Assembly: GCA_964242895.1 (NCBI GenBank)
Contig: CAXTBN010000059.1
Span: 1 to 17,107 of the forward strand
Direction: 5' to 3'
Origin: JASLDZ01 sp964242895
GTDB taxonomy: Bacteria; Pseudomonadota; Alphaproteobacteria; Caulobacterales; Caulobacteraceae
Length of the DNA: 17,107 bases
The notes below the pieces were generated by a model. The model worked only from the letters and a program-made list of their open reading frames with translations, searched no databases and had not been told where the DNA came from. The position numbers and the translations under genes are program-made. This document shows, one piece after another, positions 16,043 to 17,107 of this stretch (the first letter of the stretch is position 1; each line of letters begins with the position of its first letter).

Positions 16043-17107
16043 GCCGCACGCCCGTCGGCGTGATCGGCCACGTCGACCACGGCAAGACGGCGCTGGTGCG
16101 CGCGCTCACGGGCGTCGACACCGACCGGCTGCCCGAGGAGAAGCGGCGCGGCGTCTCCATCGCGCTCGGCTTCGCGCACCTGGAGCTGCGCTCCGGCCGC
16201 GAAGTCGACCTGATCGACATGCCCGGCCACGAGCGCTTCGTGCGCACCATGGTGAGCGGCGCGACGGGCATGGGCGCGGCGCTGCTGGTGGTGGCGGCCG
16301 ACGAGGGCGTGAAGCCGCAGACGCGCGAGCACGTGGACATCGCCGCCCTGCTCGGCGTGCGCCGCGTCGCCGTGGCCGTCACCAAGGCCGACCGCGCCGA
16401 CCCCGACCGCGCCGCCGCCGAGGCGGCCGCCCTGCTCGCGCGCGCGGGACTGGAGGCGGAGCCGCCCGTCCCCGTCTGCGCGCCCGCCGATGAGGGGCTC
16501 GACGTCCTGCGCGCCGCGCTCGAGCGGGCGGTGGAGGCGTCCGAGCCGCCGGCGGACGACGGCTGGGCGTGGCTGCCGGTGGACCGCGCCTTCCACGTGA
16601 GCGGCCACGGCGTGGTGGTCACCGGCACGCTGCGACGCGGTCGGCTGGCGCGCGGCGACGAGCTGGAGCTCCTGCCGTCCGGCCGCCGGGTGCGCGTGCG
16701 GGGGTTGCAGGTGCACGGCCGGCCGGTGGAGGCCGCGGGGCCCGGCGCGCGCGCGGCGGTGAACCTGCGCGGCGTGGAGTTGGGCGAGGTGGCGCGCGGG
16801 ACGGCGCTGGCCTCGCCCGGCGCCCTGTCGCCGTCCGCCTGGCTGACGGTGCGCATCTCCGTCCCGCCCGACGCGCCGGAGCTGCGGAGCGGCGCGCGCC
16901 TGCAGCTCCTCTGCGGCGCCGCGGAGACGGCCGTGCGCCTGCGCCTGCTGGAGGGCGACGTCGTTCCGGCCGGCGGCTCCGCCGTCGCCCAGCTGCACGC
17001 CGCGGAGCCGGTCGCGGCGCCGGCGCGGGCGCGCTTCGTGCTGCGTCTCCCCTCCCCCGCGGCCACCGTCGCCGGGGGGCGCGTGCTCGACCCGGCGGCC
17101 CGCCGCC
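16039..17107 (+). CDS. selB: Selenocysteine-specific elongation factor, N-terminal part (3' end outside window)
   Basis: SelB is the EF-Tu-like GTPase that carries Sec-tRNA(Sec) to the ribosome at UGA codons marked by a SECIS hairpin. The GTG at 16039 overlaps the selA stop, and the frame is open to the window end, giving 356 residues of a usual 600 or more. The G domain shows G1 GHVDHGKT (10-17), the switch I region EEKRRGVSIALGFAHLEL, G3 DMPGHERFVRTMVSGA and G4 TKAD. Domain 2 follows (WLPVDRAFHVSGHGVVVTGTLRRGRLARGDELELLPSGRRVRVRGLQVHG), then domain 3. The C-terminal winged-helix domain that binds SECIS is not in view. The usual GxTID of switch I reads GVSIA here, a Ser for Thr change. Confidence 0.96.
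   Translation, partial: MSRTPVGVIGHVDHGKTALVRALTGVDTDRLPEEKRRGVSIALGFAHLELRSGREVDLIDMPGHERFVRTMVSGATGMGAALLVVAADEGVKPQTREHVDIAALLGVRRVAVAVTKADRADPDRAAAEAAALLARAGLEAEPPVPVCAPADEGLDVLRAALERAVEASEPPADDGWAWLPVDRAFHVSGHGVVVTGTLRRGRLARGDELELLPSGRRVRVRGLQVHGRPVEAAGPGARAAVNLRGVELGEVARGTALASPGALSPSAWLTVRISVPPDAPELRSGARLQLLCGAAETAVRLRLLEGDVVPAGGSAVAQLHAAEPVAAPARARFVLRLPSPAATVAGGRVLDPAARR

Overview
The window is a very GC-rich, densely coding stretch from an alphaproteobacterium. Ribosomal protein S4 (start MSKRHSAKYKIDRRMGENLW, end VEYYAS) and the order purL-bolA-grxD-rpsD resemble Caulobacterales (Caulobacter or Phenylobacterium type). That placement is from memory of the families, not from a search. 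The 100-base run of N at 11329-11428 shows that this is a draft scaffold.

Layout. (1) 1-3514, plus strand: the C-terminal part of purL (purine synthesis), a BolA/IbaG-family gene, an aldo/keto-reductase-like gene that seems to lack its catalytic residues, and the monothiol glutaredoxin grxD. BolA and CGFS glutaredoxins are known partners in Fe-S cluster and iron handling, so the gene between them is a candidate for the same process. A perfect 14-bp hairpin separates grxD from the convergent rpsD. (2) 3595-4212, minus strand: rpsD alone, with its own promoter and a roughly 120-nt leader. (3) 4413-10473, plus strand: a complete tripartite RND multidrug-efflux operon made of a lipoprotein adaptor, an AcrB-type permease and an outer-membrane factor. 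It has a promoter with an overlapping palindrome but no regulator gene in view. A 35-codon membrane-protein ORF with a strong ribosome site faces it from the minus strand at 10480-10587. (4) 10691-12998, minus strand: a class I aminotransferase interrupted by an assembly gap, and an exported S1/P1-type nuclease. (5) 13078-13524, plus strand: a GNAT acetyltransferase. (6) 13532-17107: a selenocysteine cassette with selD on the minus strand, divergent from selA-selB on the plus strand. selB runs off the window.

How the parts work together. SelD makes selenophosphate, SelA uses it to convert seryl-tRNA(Sec) to selenocysteyl-tRNA(Sec), and SelB delivers that tRNA to UGA codons. tRNA-Sec and any selenoprotein gene must lie elsewhere. 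In the efflux operon the permease keeps the proton-relay residues D407, D408 and K940 at the same numbers as E. coli AcrB, so it is probably an active pump.

The points most worth a second look are the hidden 35-aa membrane ORF beside the efflux operon, the degenerate AKR-like protein between BolA and GrxD, the charge-free Gly/Thr/Ser loop in the outer-membrane factor, and the scaffold join, which can be resolved by eye. I found no CRISPR array, insertion sequence, tRNA or rRNA.
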